A stretch of DNA of 57,427 nucleotides from Cellulosimicrobium composti (GCF_009711085.1 NZ_WMKA01000023.1:1-57427), one strand, 5' to 3'. Counted from the first letter of the stretch, positions 8,984 to 18,889 are shown. Translations and numbers: made by a program. Notes: generated by a model from the sequence alone, not told the origin.

Positions 8984-9931
8984 TCACAGGGGGCGCAGCC
9001 CCGGGACCTGCCACGCGCCGTCGAGCACCTCGGGGCGCGGCCGGTAGAGCCGGACGAGGAAGTTCCAGCCGTCGGGCACGGGGATCGCGTTCGGCTCGTC
9101 GGCCGGGTCGTCCGGCGGGACGAACCGCACCGTGACCGCGCCGTCGGCGTCGCGGACGCCCGTGATGCTGTTGACGGAGTAGCGGCCCTGCGGGTTGGGC
9201 GCGAAGAAGCCCTGCGCGTCGTACACGGACACCGACCAGAACGCGTCGACCGGGACGTCACGCAGCGTCAGCGCGTACCGCCCGACGGGCAGCCCCGGGT
9301 CGACCCCGACGTACGACGCCTCGCTCGTCGGCAGCCCGCCCCACCCCGCGGCCGTCCCGACGAGGTGCCGTACGGGGTCCACCTGCTCGCGCGTGCCGAA
9401 CATGCGGTCGAACCCGCGCAGCCCCGCGGCGAGCCGCAGGAGCGCGCCCCGCGTCGCGTCGAGGCTCGCGGCGTCCCAGTCCGGCGCGACGAACGGCTCG
9501 GCCGATCCCGCGGTGAGGGTCAGCGCGTCCTGGAGCGCGGTCACGGCCGCGACGTCGCCCGGGTCCTGAGGGTCGACGAGGACGCGGACCGCCACGACCG
9601 CGTACCGCGTGCCGACCCGGGCGGCGTCGAGCGGGTACGTGCCCGGGTCGTGCAGCACGTCGCGCACGAGGTGGTCGTTGTCCAGCACCATCGCGGACAG
9701 GTAGCGCCCGCCCGCGTCCGGCAGCGTGAGGGTCGCGCCGCCGGCGAGGTCCACGACGGCAAAGCTGTAGAGCGTGTCCCGGTTGAGGCGCACCACGGTC
9801 TGGCGGTCCACCGGCGCGGGCTCGCGGTTGTGCCGGAACCGGTTGACCCCGCCCGCGTCGCGCTGCAGGTCGGCGAACATGCGGTCGGTCTCGGCGCGGA
9901 CGAACGTGTCCACGTCGACGTGCTGGGGCAT
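8984..9931 (-). CDS. DUF1254/DUF1214 domain protein
   Basis: A 315-aa protein with the paired DUF1254 (N-terminal: FRHNREPAPVDRQTVVRLNRDTLYS in pieces RFRHNREP and VRLNRDTLYS) and DUF1214 (C-terminal: LRDVPVDAFWSVSVYDAQGFF, NPQGRYSVNSITG, GWNFLVRLYRP) domains. The family is common in bacteria and resembles the C-terminal part of bacterial proteins of unknown activity. A good ribosome site, AGGAGG, precedes the ATG at 9931, so the start is secure. There is no signal peptide, unlike many secreted family members. It is divergent from the ABC-F gene with about 100 bp between starts. Confidence 0.85.
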   Translation of the reverse strand: MPQHVDVDTFVRAETDRMFADLQRDAGGVNRFRHNREPAPVDRQTVVRLNRDTLYSFAVVDLAGGATLTLPDAGGRYLSAMVLDNDHLVRDVLHDPGTYPLDAARVGTRYAVVAVRVLVDPQDPGDVAAVTALQDALTLTAGSAEPFVAPDWDAASLDATRGALLRLAAGLRGFDRMFGTREQVDPVRHLVGTAAGWGGLPTSEASYVGVDPGLPVGRYALTLRDVPVDAFWSVSVYDAQGFFAPNPQGRYSVNSITGVRDADGAVTVRFVPPDDPADEPNAIPVPDGWNFLVRLYRPRPEVLDGAWQVPGLRPL

Positions 9932-10017
9932 GGGTCCTCCTGGGCGGACGGTGCGGGCGGTGCGGGCGGGAGAAGCGAAGCACACGGGCCGTCGTCGTGC
10001 GCGCCGAGGACGGCGCC

Positions 10018-10023
10018 TAGGGT
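10018..10023 (+). promoter_or_regulatory. -10 box TAGGGT of a leaderless ABC-F promoter
   Basis: TAGGGT ends 7 nt before the GTG at 10031. Confidence 0.6.
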
Positions 10024-10030
10024 GGTCCCC

Positions 10031-11665
<1,635 letters not shown>

Positions 11666-11683
11666 CAGGGCCGGCGCCGCGGG

Positions 11684-12226
11684 TCAGCGGCCCGCCGGGG
11701 CGCTCCCCGCCGGGACCAGCACGTGGCCCAGCGCACGGCCCCACGCGCGCGCCCGGTCGAGCTCGCCCTCGTCGAGCGGCCCCTCGACGTCGCCGACGTA
11801 GAACGACGCGGGCGGCACGACGAGCCGGAAGCCCGCCCGGCGCAGCACCTTCGCCGCACCGCGCGCGGCCGACCCGGGCAGCGGCTTGACCTTCGTGACG
11901 CGCGTGTCGAACGTCGCGGCGAGCCGCGGCTCGCTCTGGCGGGGGACGGACTCGACCCACTCGCGCAGCCCGGTCTCGCGGTCGGACACGGCGCCGCTCG
12001 CGCGCTGCACCGCCTCCGCGCGGGTCGACGGCCGACTCATCCCGAACGCGTGCGTCGGCCCGCCCACGACGAGCAGCCGGACGTGGCGCAGCGCCTCCGG
12101 AGTCGCGGCAGCCTCCTCGACGTCGAGCACGGTGACGCGCACGGCGTCGCACAACCCCTCCGCGACCGCGCGCGCGACCTGCTCGCTGTTGCCGTACATC
12201 GACTCGTAGACCACTGCGGCGTCCAT
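11684..12226 (-). CDS. Flavodoxin-like protein
   Basis: A 180-aa flavodoxin-fold protein. The FMN phosphate loop is VVYESMYGNSEQVARAVAEG at the N-terminus, and GGPTHAFGMSRPSTR matches the second FMN-binding loop of the flavodoxin/NAD(P)H:quinone-type family. The C-terminal SFYVGDVEGPLDEGELDRARAWG is typical of the protoporphyrinogen oxidase/flavodoxin family in actinobacteria. It is probably a single-electron carrier or small redox partner; the partner is not apparent. A ribosome site AAGGGGA precedes the ATG. It converges with the ABC-F gene (18 bp apart). Confidence 0.88.
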   Translation of the reverse strand: MDAAVVYESMYGNSEQVARAVAEGLCDAVRVTVLDVEEAAATPEALRHVRLLVVGGPTHAFGMSRPSTRAEAVQRASGAVSDRETGLREWVESVPRQSEPRLAATFDTRVTKVKPLPGSAARGAAKVLRRAGFRLVVPPASFYVGDVEGPLDEGELDRARAWGRALGHVLVPAGSAPAGR

Positions 12227-12358
12227 GGCGTCCCCTTCGTCACCACGCCGCCGCGACCCGGCGGCGCCTCTCCCTCCAGCGTCGGCCAGGGCCGGCCGCC
12301 AGACCTAGGGCCCGACGGGCCGGGGGCGGGGGCCGTTGGTCCCGTCCGGGCGCGAGCG

Positions 12359-13021
12359 TCAGGGAGCGGCGCGCAGGCGCGCGTCCACGACGCGCACCAG
12401 CCACGCGAGGCCGACGAAGACGACCGCCACGACCGCGGTGTTGAGGAGCGCCGGGGCGAGGCCGAGCGTCGTGACGTCGAGGAACGGGTACGGGTACCAG
12501 CCGACGACGGCGCCGCGCACGAACGTGTACGCGATCCACGCCAGCGGGAACGCGAGCGACCACCACACGGTCGCGGCGTCCACCCGCGGCCTCGGGCCGA
12601 CCAGCACCCACGCGACGAGCGCGAGCAGCGGTGCGAGCAGGTGCAGGAGCAGGTCGGACACCTGGCCCGCGGCGCTGAGCTCCGCGATCCCTCGCAGCAC
12701 CGTCTGGTAGACGATGCCCGTCACCGCGATGCACAGGAGCGCGTCGAGGCGCGCGACCCGGAAGACGGCGCCGTCGCGCGCGGGCCGCACCACGAGCAGC
12801 ACGGACACGACCCCGACGAGGAGGTTCGACTGGACCGTGAAGTAGGAGAACAGGCGCACGAGCCGCTCGGCCTGGCTCGGCGCGGTGCCCGGGCCGTCGA
12901 CGAGCGCGATGACGAGCTCCATGACCACGCCCGCGAGCGCCGCGAGCGCGACGAGCGCGTGCAGCACGCGCGCGACGACGAGCCGGCGACCGGGCGCGGC
13001 GACGCGCGGGGCGGGCGTCAC
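12359..13021 (-). CDS. Pr6Pr family multi-pass membrane protein
   Basis: A 220-aa membrane protein with six predicted transmembrane helices, containing VRLFSYFTVQSNLLVGVVSV, the FAR-17a/AIG1-like Pr6Pr signature, plus DLLLHLLAPLLALVAWVL and SLAFPLAWIAYTFVRGAVVGWYPYPFLD (pieces AYTFVRGA and YPYPFLD). The GTG start overlaps the stop of the NUDIX-like gene by 4 bp, indicating coupled translation. The role is unknown. The related AIG1/ADTRP family of eukaryotes hydrolyses fatty-acid esters of hydroxy fatty acids, but transfer of that function here would be speculative. Confidence 0.82.
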   Translation of the reverse strand: MTPAPRVAAPGRRLVVARVLHALVALAALAGVVMELVIALVDGPGTAPSQAERLVRLFSYFTVQSNLLVGVVSVLLVVRPARDGAVFRVARLDALLCIAVTGIVYQTVLRGIAELSAAGQVSDLLLHLLAPLLALVAWVLVGPRPRVDAATVWWSLAFPLAWIAYTFVRGAVVGWYPYPFLDVTTLGLAPALLNTAVVAVVFVGLAWLVRVVDARLRAAP

Positions 13022-13587
13022 GGGAGACGGCCGACGTACGCCATCGCCTGGCGCAGCAGCACGCCCTGCCCGCCACGCATCTCGAGCTGGACCTCGTCGC
13101 TGCACGCCTGCTCGGGCGTGAGCCACGCGAGCTCCAGCGCGTTCTGCTGCGGGCGGCAGTCGCCCGTCACCGGCACGACGTACGCGAGGGACACCGCGTG
13201 CTGGCGCGGGTCGTGGTACGACGTGATGCCCGGCGTCGGGAAGTACTCGGCCACGGTGAACGGCTGCGGCGAGGCGGGCACCTGGGGGAGGGCGACGGGC
13301 CCGAGGTCCTTCTCGATGTGCCGCAGGAGCGCGTCGCGGATGCGCTCGTGGTACATGACGCGGCCCGAGACGAGCGCGCGCGTCATCATGCCGTCGGGCG
13401 TGACGCGCAGCAGGAGCCCGACGGCGACGACGTCGCCCGAGTCGTCGACCCGCACGGGCACGGCGTCGACGTAGACGAGCGGGAGCTGGGCGCGCGCGAC
13501 CGCGATCTCCTCCGGGCTGAGCCAGCCCGCGGGTCGCGGGTTCTCGTGGGAGAAGTCGTCGGGCGGGAAGTCGGCGGTGTCGGTCAC
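13018..13587 (-). CDS. NUDIX-fold family protein (DUF4916-like) with degenerate Nudix box
   Basis: A 189-aa protein resembling the actinobacterial NUDIX hydrolase family protein/DUF4916 group. The Nudix box region reads GRVMYHERIRDALLRHIEKDLG. The spacing of Gx5Ex7 is kept, but the RE and EE pairs that bind the catalytic metal are RH and KD. Flanking segments YVDAVPVRVDDSGDVVAVGLLLR and PQQNALELAWLTPEQ fit the fold. Hydrolase activity is therefore doubtful, and it may be a ligand-binding relative. A GTG start is preceded by a TAGAAC box 6 nt upstream, a weak leaderless candidate. It is coupled to the following membrane-protein gene by a GTGA overlap. Confidence 0.78.
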   Translation of the reverse strand: MTDTADFPPDDFSHENPRPAGWLSPEEIAVARAQLPLVYVDAVPVRVDDSGDVVAVGLLLRVTPDGMMTRALVSGRVMYHERIRDALLRHIEKDLGPVALPQVPASPQPFTVAEYFPTPGITSYHDPRQHAVSLAYVVPVTGDCRPQQNALELAWLTPEQACSDEVQLEMRGGQGVLLRQAMAYVGRLP

Positions 13588-13628
13588 GCGACTGTTCTAC
13601 CCCGAGCGGTGCGGCGGGGCGAGTCCGC

Positions 13629-15245
13629 TCAGCGCGGGGCGCCGTCCGGGGGCGGCTCGGCGACGCGCGCGACGATCTCGACGAGGGCACGCTCGGCGAC
13701 CGGTCCGGGCAGCAGCTCCAGGAGGGCCATGAGCGGGGCCAGGCTGTCGGGCAGCACGCCCGCGCCGGGGTCGGCGTCGTCGCCGGCGGCGAGCAGCGGG
13801 CCGAGCGCCGCCCAGACCTCGTCGGAGGTCGGCGCGCCCGCGGCGGCCCCCGGCGCCGCCGCGAGCGAGCCGGCGACCGCCGCCAGCGCGGCGCCGACGT
13901 CGGGCCGGGGCGCGCCGCGCACGGCGTCCGCCCCGTCGACGAGCGCGGGGACGAGGCCGTCGAGCCCGGCCTCGGTCACGGGGGTCACGGTGAGGTGCGT
14001 CGTGTGCGGCAGTCGCGTGCCGTCCTCCTGGACGAGCCCGGGCTGCGGCTGGAGGACCCACCCGCGGGACCGGACGGCGTCGGCCCACAGGTGGGGGTCG
14101 ACGCGGCGCTCGGGCGCCACGGACTCGTCGGTCGCGACGGCGACGAGCGGCCCCGTGGGGCGCCCGACCACGCGCAGTCCCTCGATCCCGTCGACGGCCG
14201 CGTGCAGGGCGCGCGTCGCACGCACGCAGCGCGCCGTCAGCGCCGTGTACCCGGCGGTGCCGAGGGCCTGGCTCACCGCCCACGCCGCGGCGAGCGGGGC
14301 CGCCGACCGCGAGCCGGAGATCGTGGGGTTGACGACGGGGTAGCCGGGCCAGCCCGTCGTCGCGAAGAACTGGCGGCGCTGCCGGTCGCGGCCGCGCACG
14401 AGCATGACGGACGTGCCCTTGGGGGCGTAGCCGTACTTGTGCACGTCCGCGGAGATGCTCGTCACGCCCGGGACCGCGAAGTCGAACGGCGGCGGGGTGT
14501 CGCCGCCCGCGGCCGCCCAGAACGGCAGGACCCAGCCGCCGACGCACGCGTCGACGTGCACCGGGACGCCGCGCGCGTGCGCCGCCGCCGCCACGTCGGC
14601 CACCGGGTCGACCACGCCGTGCGGGTACGAGGGCGCGGACACCACGACGAGCGCGACGTCGTCGCCGAGCGCGGCGACGAGGTCCGCGGCGGCGGGCGTC
14701 CCCGTCCCCGGGTCGACGGGGACGAGCGTGAGGTCGACGTCGAGGTACCGGGCGGCTTTGCGGAACGCGGCGTGCACGCTCACGGGGGCCACCACGCGCG
14801 GGCGCGCCCCCGGGTGCGCCTCGCGGAACGCGTCGCGCGCGATCTTCACGGCGAGCAGGCAGCTCTCGGTACCACCCGACGTCACGGAGCCCACGACGGC
14901 GTCCGGCCCGTCCGCGGGCCCGGAGAGCATCTCGCGCGCGAGCGCGACCAGCTCGCCCTCCATGACCGCGACCGACGTGAACGTCGTCGGGTCGAGGCCG
15001 TTGACGGGCTGGACGGCGCGCGCCGCGGCGGCCGCGAGCTCGTCGAGCTCGGGGAGCCCCGGGTCGTAGACGTAGGACAGGACGCGGCCGCCGTGCGTCG
15101 GCGCGTCGGCCGCACGGAGCGAGGCGAGCCGGTCGAGGATCCCGTCGGTGCGCAGCGGGACGTCGCCGCCCGGCGCGGCCGCGGGGTGCGGTGCGTCGGC
15201 CGACGGGTCAGTCGCGGGATCGGTCGGTCGGTGCGGGGTGGTCAC
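13629..15245 (-). CDS. PLP-dependent decarboxylase/lyase (group II, MfnA/sphingosine-phosphate-lyase-like)
   Basis: A 538-aa fold-type I PLP enzyme. The cofactor lysine is predicted as Lys270 in SADVHKYGYAPKG. Other marks are SVTSGGTESCLLAVKIARDAF (cofactor phosphate site), VHAAFRKAARYLDVDL and VHVDACVGGWVLPFW with the PLP-nitrogen Asp. This set is typical of the tyrosine/aspartate decarboxylase and sphingosine-1-phosphate lyase branch. The last 100 residues are alanine-rich and acidic with a C-terminal helix, possibly a lineage-specific tail. The first 38 bases overlap the end of the upstream transporter gene, so both are co-expressed. The substrate cannot be told from sequence; an amino acid or phosphoethanolamine-type amine is likely. 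Confidence 0.85.
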   Translation of the reverse strand: MTTPHRPTDPATDPSADAPHPAAAPGGDVPLRTDGILDRLASLRAADAPTHGGRVLSYVYDPGLPELDELAAAAARAVQPVNGLDPTTFTSVAVMEGELVALAREMLSGPADGPDAVVGSVTSGGTESCLLAVKIARDAFREAHPGARPRVVAPVSVHAAFRKAARYLDVDLTLVPVDPGTGTPAAADLVAALGDDVALVVVSAPSYPHGVVDPVADVAAAAHARGVPVHVDACVGGWVLPFWAAAGGDTPPPFDFAVPGVTSISADVHKYGYAPKGTSVMLVRGRDRQRRQFFATTGWPGYPVVNPTISGSRSAAPLAAAWAVSQALGTAGYTALTARCVRATRALHAAVDGIEGLRVVGRPTGPLVAVATDESVAPERRVDPHLWADAVRSRGWVLQPQPGLVQEDGTRLPHTTHLTVTPVTEAGLDGLVPALVDGADAVRGAPRPDVGAALAAVAGSLAAAPGAAAGAPTSDEVWAALGPLLAAGDDADPGAGVLPDSLAPLMALLELLPGPVAERALVEIVARVAEPPPDGAPR

Positions 15246-16632
15246 GCGGCAGCTCCGGTGCTGTGTCGTCGATGTCCCCCTTGCGAAGACCGTACCGTAC
15301 GAGCGGGACCAGGCTCAGCAGCACGAGGACCGCCGGGACGACCGAGAACGCGAGCGCGATCCCGTCGACGGCGGCGGCGGGCTGCGTCGCGACCTCGTCC
15401 GCGCGCGTCGAGACGTAGCCCGTCACGCCGAGGACGAGCGACAGCACGGCCGCGCCGAGCGCCATGCCCGTGGTCTCGCCCGCCGTCCACACGCCGCTGA
15501 ACGCCCCGCCGCGGCCCTCGCCGTGCGTCCGCGCGTCGTGCGCGATGACGTCGGGGAGCATCGCGAGGGGGAGCGCCTGCATGCCCGCGTACGCGACGCC
15601 GGCGAGCGCCGTGGGCACGTAGACCCACGCCCCGGGGACCCACAGGAGGGGGATCATCCCGAGCGCGGCGACGGCGAACAGGACGGTCGCGACGACGAAG
15701 CCGCGCTCCTTGCCGTCGCGGCGCGCGAGGCGGGTCCACAGCGGCATGCACAGCAGCGCGGGCGCGATGAGGGCGGCGAAGAGGTAGCTCACCGCGGCCT
15801 CGTCCTGCAGCACGTAGCGCGCGACGTACGCCGCGCCCGCGAGCATGAGGCCCGTGGCGACGGCCTGGAGGAAGAACGCGACGAGCAGCGTCCGGAAGGG
15901 CCGGGACCGGCGCAGGGCGTCGGCCGACTCGCGGACCGCGAGCGCCCACGCGCGCGAGGCGGTCGTCGAGGGCGGGGGAGTCGCGGGCGCGGCTGCCTCG
16001 CCGCGCGGCCGCCGGGGCGCGACGCGCGAGGCGACGAGCATGCCCGCTCCGATGACGACGCCGGACACGACGCCCATGACGAGGTAGCCCGTGGTCGAGT
16101 CGCCGCCGCCGCGCAGGGCGGGCCCGCCCGCGCCGAACAGGAGGATCGCGAACGCGAGCGCCGCGACGCGCCACGCGAGGAGCCGGGTGCGGCCGTCGTA
16201 GGTGGCGTCGAGCTCGGCGGGGAGCGCGATGTACGGGACCTGGAAGAGCGAGAAGGCCGTGGCGGCGAGGAGGAACGCGACGAGCACCCAGATCGCCGCG
16301 GCGGTGGGGCCCGCCCCCGCGGGCGCGGCGAACGTGAGCGCGAAGAGCACGGGGAGCGCGAGGGCGCCGACGGTCATGAACCGCCGTCGCGACCCGGTGC
16401 GCGCGAGGTCGCGGTCGGACCCGTACCCGATGAACGGGTCGATGAGGACGTCCCACACCTTGGCCCCGGTGACGATGAGCCCGGCGACGGCGGCGGGCAC
16501 GGCGAGCGCGTCGGTGAGGTACACGAGGAGGACGAGGCCGGGCAGGGTGCCGAAGCCGCCGGTGCCGACGGAGCCCGCGGCGTAGCCCGCGATCGTGGCG
16601 CGCGAGAGTCGGGTCGTGGTGGTGGTCGTCAC
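15208..16632 (-). CDS. MFS/GPH-type cation symporter
   Basis: A 474-aa, 12-helix transporter of the glycoside-pentoside-hexuronide (MFS_2) type. Diagnostic pieces are GAKVWDVLIDPFIGYGSDR in the helix 2-3 loop, FSLFQVPYIALPAEL after helix 4, TRLLAWRVAALAF, and AGMQALPLAMLPDVIAHDAR with GEGRGGAFSGVWTAGETTG in the C-terminal half. GPH members usually import sugars or sugar-like solutes with a cation. The GTG at 16632 has a TACGCT -10 box 6 nt upstream and is preferred to the longer frame. The gene overlaps the PLP decarboxylase by 38 bp, suggesting that it brings in the decarboxylase substrate or exports its product. Confidence 0.87.
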   Translation of the reverse strand: MTTTTTTRLSRATIAGYAAGSVGTGGFGTLPGLVLLVYLTDALAVPAAVAGLIVTGAKVWDVLIDPFIGYGSDRDLARTGSRRRFMTVGALALPVLFALTFAAPAGAGPTAAAIWVLVAFLLAATAFSLFQVPYIALPAELDATYDGRTRLLAWRVAALAFAILLFGAGGPALRGGGDSTTGYLVMGVVSGVVIGAGMLVASRVAPRRPRGEAAAPATPPPSTTASRAWALAVRESADALRRSRPFRTLLVAFFLQAVATGLMLAGAAYVARYVLQDEAAVSYLFAALIAPALLCMPLWTRLARRDGKERGFVVATVLFAVAALGMIPLLWVPGAWVYVPTALAGVAYAGMQALPLAMLPDVIAHDARTHGEGRGGAFSGVWTAGETTGMALGAAVLSLVLGVTGYVSTRADEVATQPAAAVDGIALAFSVVPAVLVLLSLVPLVRYGLRKGDIDDTAPELPRDHPAPTDRSRD

Positions 16633-16751
16633 AGGGGCAGCGTAGAGGCTGGTGGGACGCGCGGCCGGGCGTGCGCCCGTGCCTGCGGGGAATAGGTGGG
16701 GGACGATCGTTGCTCTACGAGGCAGAAACCCACCGTCCAGGAGGATCCCCC

Positions 16752-17135
16752 ATGGCCACGCAGGCACTGACCGAGTCCACGTTCGAGCAGACCATCACCG
16801 AGAACGACATCGTCCTCGTCGACTTCTGGGCGGACTGGTGCGGGCCGTGCAAGATGTTCGCGCCGGTGTTCGAGGCGTCGTCGGAGGAGAACCCCGACGT
16901 CGTGCACGCCAAGATCGACACGGAGGCGGAGCGCGGCCTGGCCGCGGCGGCGAACATCACGTCGATCCCCACGCTCATGGCCTTCCGCGAGGGCATCCTC
17001 GTCTTCTCGCAGCCGGGCGCGCTCCCGGCTCCCGCGCTCAAGCAGGTCGTGGACGCGGTGAAGGGTCTCGACATGGACGACGTGCGCCGGCAGATCGCCG
17101 CGGCGAGCGACGGGACGCCCGCGCAGGACGCCTGA
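16752..17135 (+). CDS. trxA: Thioredoxin
   Basis: A 127-aa cytoplasmic thioredoxin. The redox site is WADWCGPCK (cysteines 30 and 33), with the cis-proline in TSIPTLMAFREG. The N-terminus MATQALTESTFEQTI is standard, and a 20-residue polar tail follows the fold. The ATG is preceded by AGGAGG with good spacing, so the longer frame from 16671 is not used. Upstream, GGGAAT (16688-16693) and CGTT (16708-16711) resemble an ECF sigma factor (SigR/SigH) promoter, but with a 15-nt gap that is shorter than usual. A strong terminator follows the gene. Confidence 0.94.
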   Translation: MATQALTESTFEQTITENDIVLVDFWADWCGPCKMFAPVFEASSEENPDVVHAKIDTEAERGLAAAANITSIPTLMAFREGILVFSQPGALPAPALKQVVDAVKGLDMDDVRRQIAAASDGTPAQDA

Positions 17136-17171
17136 CGCGACCCGGGGCGCACCGCGCGCCCCAGCACGACC

Positions 17172-17211
17172 ACGCACGGCCCGGCACCCTCGAGGGTGCC
17201 GGGCCGTGCGT
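17172..17211 (+). terminator. Perfect 20-bp palindromic terminator after trxA
   Basis: The arms 17172-17191 and 17192-17211 are exact reverse complements, centred on CTCGAG, and are followed by CGTCTCGG. It begins 37 bp after the thioredoxin stop. Confidence 0.75.
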
Positions 17212-17251
17212 CGTCTCGGTCAGAGCCGCCACGCGCGCGCAGGGTGCGTGT

Positions 17252-17308
17252 GGCAGAGAACCGGTGCCCGCACCGGCAGGGGGCAATGGTGCGGGCACCG
17301 GCTCTGCC
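17252..17308. repeat. Second large hairpin downstream of trxA
   Basis: 17252-17274 pairs with 17288-17308 over 21 bp, with a 2-nt AA bulge (17259-17260) and a 13-nt loop. It lies 40 bp after the trxA terminator and 100 bp before the next gene. It could be a backup terminator or an element of the following transcript. Confidence 0.6.
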
Positions 17309-17407
17309 GTCACGCTAGACGGTCAGTTGGACGGTCGTCCAGGTGAGGAGCGGGTGAAGTTTCCCGTTCAACTTTCTGAGAGAGCGCTTACCACCGACAC
17401 TGGCGCC

Positions 17408-17794
17408 ATGGGGCTGCACTGGAAGCACAAGGACGACGGTACGTACGAGGCGCAGGCGCGTGAGGGCGTCTACCGGATCGCGGCGCGGCGCGAGGAGTGG
17501 TGCCTCGAGAAGCCGCACCCGGTGCCGGGACGCATCGGCGGCTTCCGCTCACCCGCAGAGGCGATGGCGTGGGGCGAGGACCTGCACCTCGCCGCGACCG
17601 GTCCGCGCGTGCGCACGCCGCAGCCGGCGTGGCCGACGGTCGACGAGTTCGCGCGCGTCGTGGACGTGCAGCCGACCGTCCTGCGTGCGTGGATCGCCGT
17701 CCACGCGGGCGGCTCGACGAGCCCCCGCCGTCGGCTCGACCCGACCACGCAGGAGCGGATCAAGGCCTTCTTCGAGGTCAGCGTCGTCCGCTAG
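17408..17794 (+). CDS. Uncharacterised 128-aa protein with possible helix-turn-helix tail
   Basis: I do not recognise this protein. Residues 1-60 are rich in Trp, Glu and Arg and look like a small beta fold (GTYEAQAREGVYRIAARREEWCLEK). Residues 75-128 (PTVDEFARVVDVQPTVLRAWI, then RRLDPTTQERIKAFFEVSVV) look like two helical segments with a helix-turn-helix rhythm followed by a recognition-like basic stretch. The ATG at 17408 is used here. An upstream in-frame GTG at 17354 has a GAGGAG too close to serve it well, but would add 18 residues. The 110 bases before the gene are AT-richer than their surroundings, suggesting a promoter. A DNA-binding role is only a guess. Confidence 0.68.
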   Translation: MGLHWKHKDDGTYEAQAREGVYRIAARREEWCLEKPHPVPGRIGGFRSPAEAMAWGEDLHLAATGPRVRTPQPAWPTVDEFARVVDVQPTVLRAWIAVHAGGSTSPRRRLDPTTQERIKAFFEVSVVR

Positions 17795-17890
17795 GGGTGC
17801 CGCGCCGCCCGCCGGGATCCGGCGGACCGACGCCCCGCCCGGCGTCGACAGGACGAGGCGCCGGCGTGCGGTACCGGCGAGGCGCCGGCC

Positions 17891-18526
17891 TCAGGACCCC
17901 TGGAGGATCTCGTCGAGCGGCCCGACGTCGCGGGTCCCGCTCCGTGCGGCCTGGTCGACGATCACCCGGGCCACGTCCCGCAGGGGGACGTGGCGGTTGT
18001 TCGAGCAGTGGCGGATCCGGGCGAACGCCTCGTCCGCGTCGATCCCGTAGGCGCCCATGAGGACGCCCTTCGCCTGCTCGATCCCGCCGCGGGACCGGGC
18101 GGACGCCTCGATGTCGTGCCGCGCCCGCTCGTTCGCGATCGCCGCGATCCTGGCGGTCACGTCGACGACGTAGCCCATGAGCTCGACGACCTCGCCGCTC
18201 TCGCGCTCGCGGCGGCCCTGGCCGAGGAGGACGAGGTGCTTCTCCCGGCCGTGCGCGTCCATGATGCGGTGCACGCTCGCGAACGCCTCGCCGGTCTCCT
18301 GCGCCCTGCGGAGCATCGCGCGGACCCGGTCGCGGTCGTCGGGGTGCTTGTGGGCCAGGACCAGCTCGGTCGTCGGCACGACCTCGCCCGGCTCGAAGCC
18401 GTGCACCCGGTACGTCCCCGACGACCACCACCAGGTGCCGGTACCCAGGTCGAGGCGGTACTGGCCGATCTGCTGACCCGCCACGGGTGTCAGGAGGTGG
18501 TCGGTGGCATGGTCGTCCACGGACAT
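17891..18526 (-). CDS. PAS and ANTAR domain RNA-binding regulator
   Basis: A 211-aa cytoplasmic regulator. Residues about 20-125 form a PAS fold (LGTGTWWWSSGTYRVHGFEPG, then HPDDRDRVRAMLRRA and SVHRIMDAHGREKHLVLLGQ). The C-terminal 60 residues are an ANTAR domain (RSRGGIEQAKGVLMGAYGID, then ADEAFARIRHCSNN), which in known proteins binds paired hexaloop RNA hairpins to block termination. The PAS domain would sense a ligand or light/redox state. GGAG 7 nt before the ATG at 18526 decides the start over the longer frame. No two-hairpin ANTAR target was found next to it, so the targets are probably elsewhere. Confidence 0.88.
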   Translation of the reverse strand: MSVDDHATDHLLTPVAGQQIGQYRLDLGTGTWWWSSGTYRVHGFEPGEVVPTTELVLAHKHPDDRDRVRAMLRRAQETGEAFASVHRIMDAHGREKHLVLLGQGRRERESGEVVELMGYVVDVTARIAAIANERARHDIEASARSRGGIEQAKGVLMGAYGIDADEAFARIRHCSNNRHVPLRDVARVIVDQAARSGTRDVGPLDEILQGS

Positions 18527-18706
18527 GTCGTTGCTCCGGCTTCTGCAGAGAGATGAGGAGCCAGGTCCAGACTCGACCCTTCGACCGTACGCCCCTTCGG
18601 GGAGAAGCGACAGGCGAGACGCCGGCGTCCGTCGGGTTGCGCGGGGCGCCGCGGACCGCGGCGGAGGCTGCGTCGCAGGTGGGGGCGTCGGGCGACGTCC
18701 ACGCGG

Positions 18707-18788
18707 TGCGCGAGGCGGGACTCGAACCCGCACGTCCGAGGACACCAGGACCTAAACCTGGCGCGGCTGCCAGTTACGCCACTCGCGC
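18707..18788 (-). tRNA. tRNA-Leu (anticodon UAG)
   Basis: On the minus strand the cloverleaf begins GCGCGAG and closes with CTCGCGC plus discriminator A. The anticodon loop TTTAGGT between CCAGG and CCTGG gives UAG. A long variable arm (TGTCCTCGGACGT) identifies a class II leucine tRNA. The CCA end is not encoded (CCG follows). Confidence 0.95.
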
Positions 18789-18889
18789 GCGGGGGTCAGT
18801 CTACGGCGCGAGCGCCGCGCCCCGGCCCGGTCGCTCCGCCCCGGGGGGGGCGGCGACCGGACGGCGGCGCGGCGCCCGCGCGGGTGGGA

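Noticed and set aside
16688-16711. SigR/SigH-type promoter (GGGAAT...CGTT) before trxA
   Set aside because: The boxes look right for thiol-stress control, but the 15-nt gap is shorter than the usual 16-18, so I do not annotate it as a promoter.
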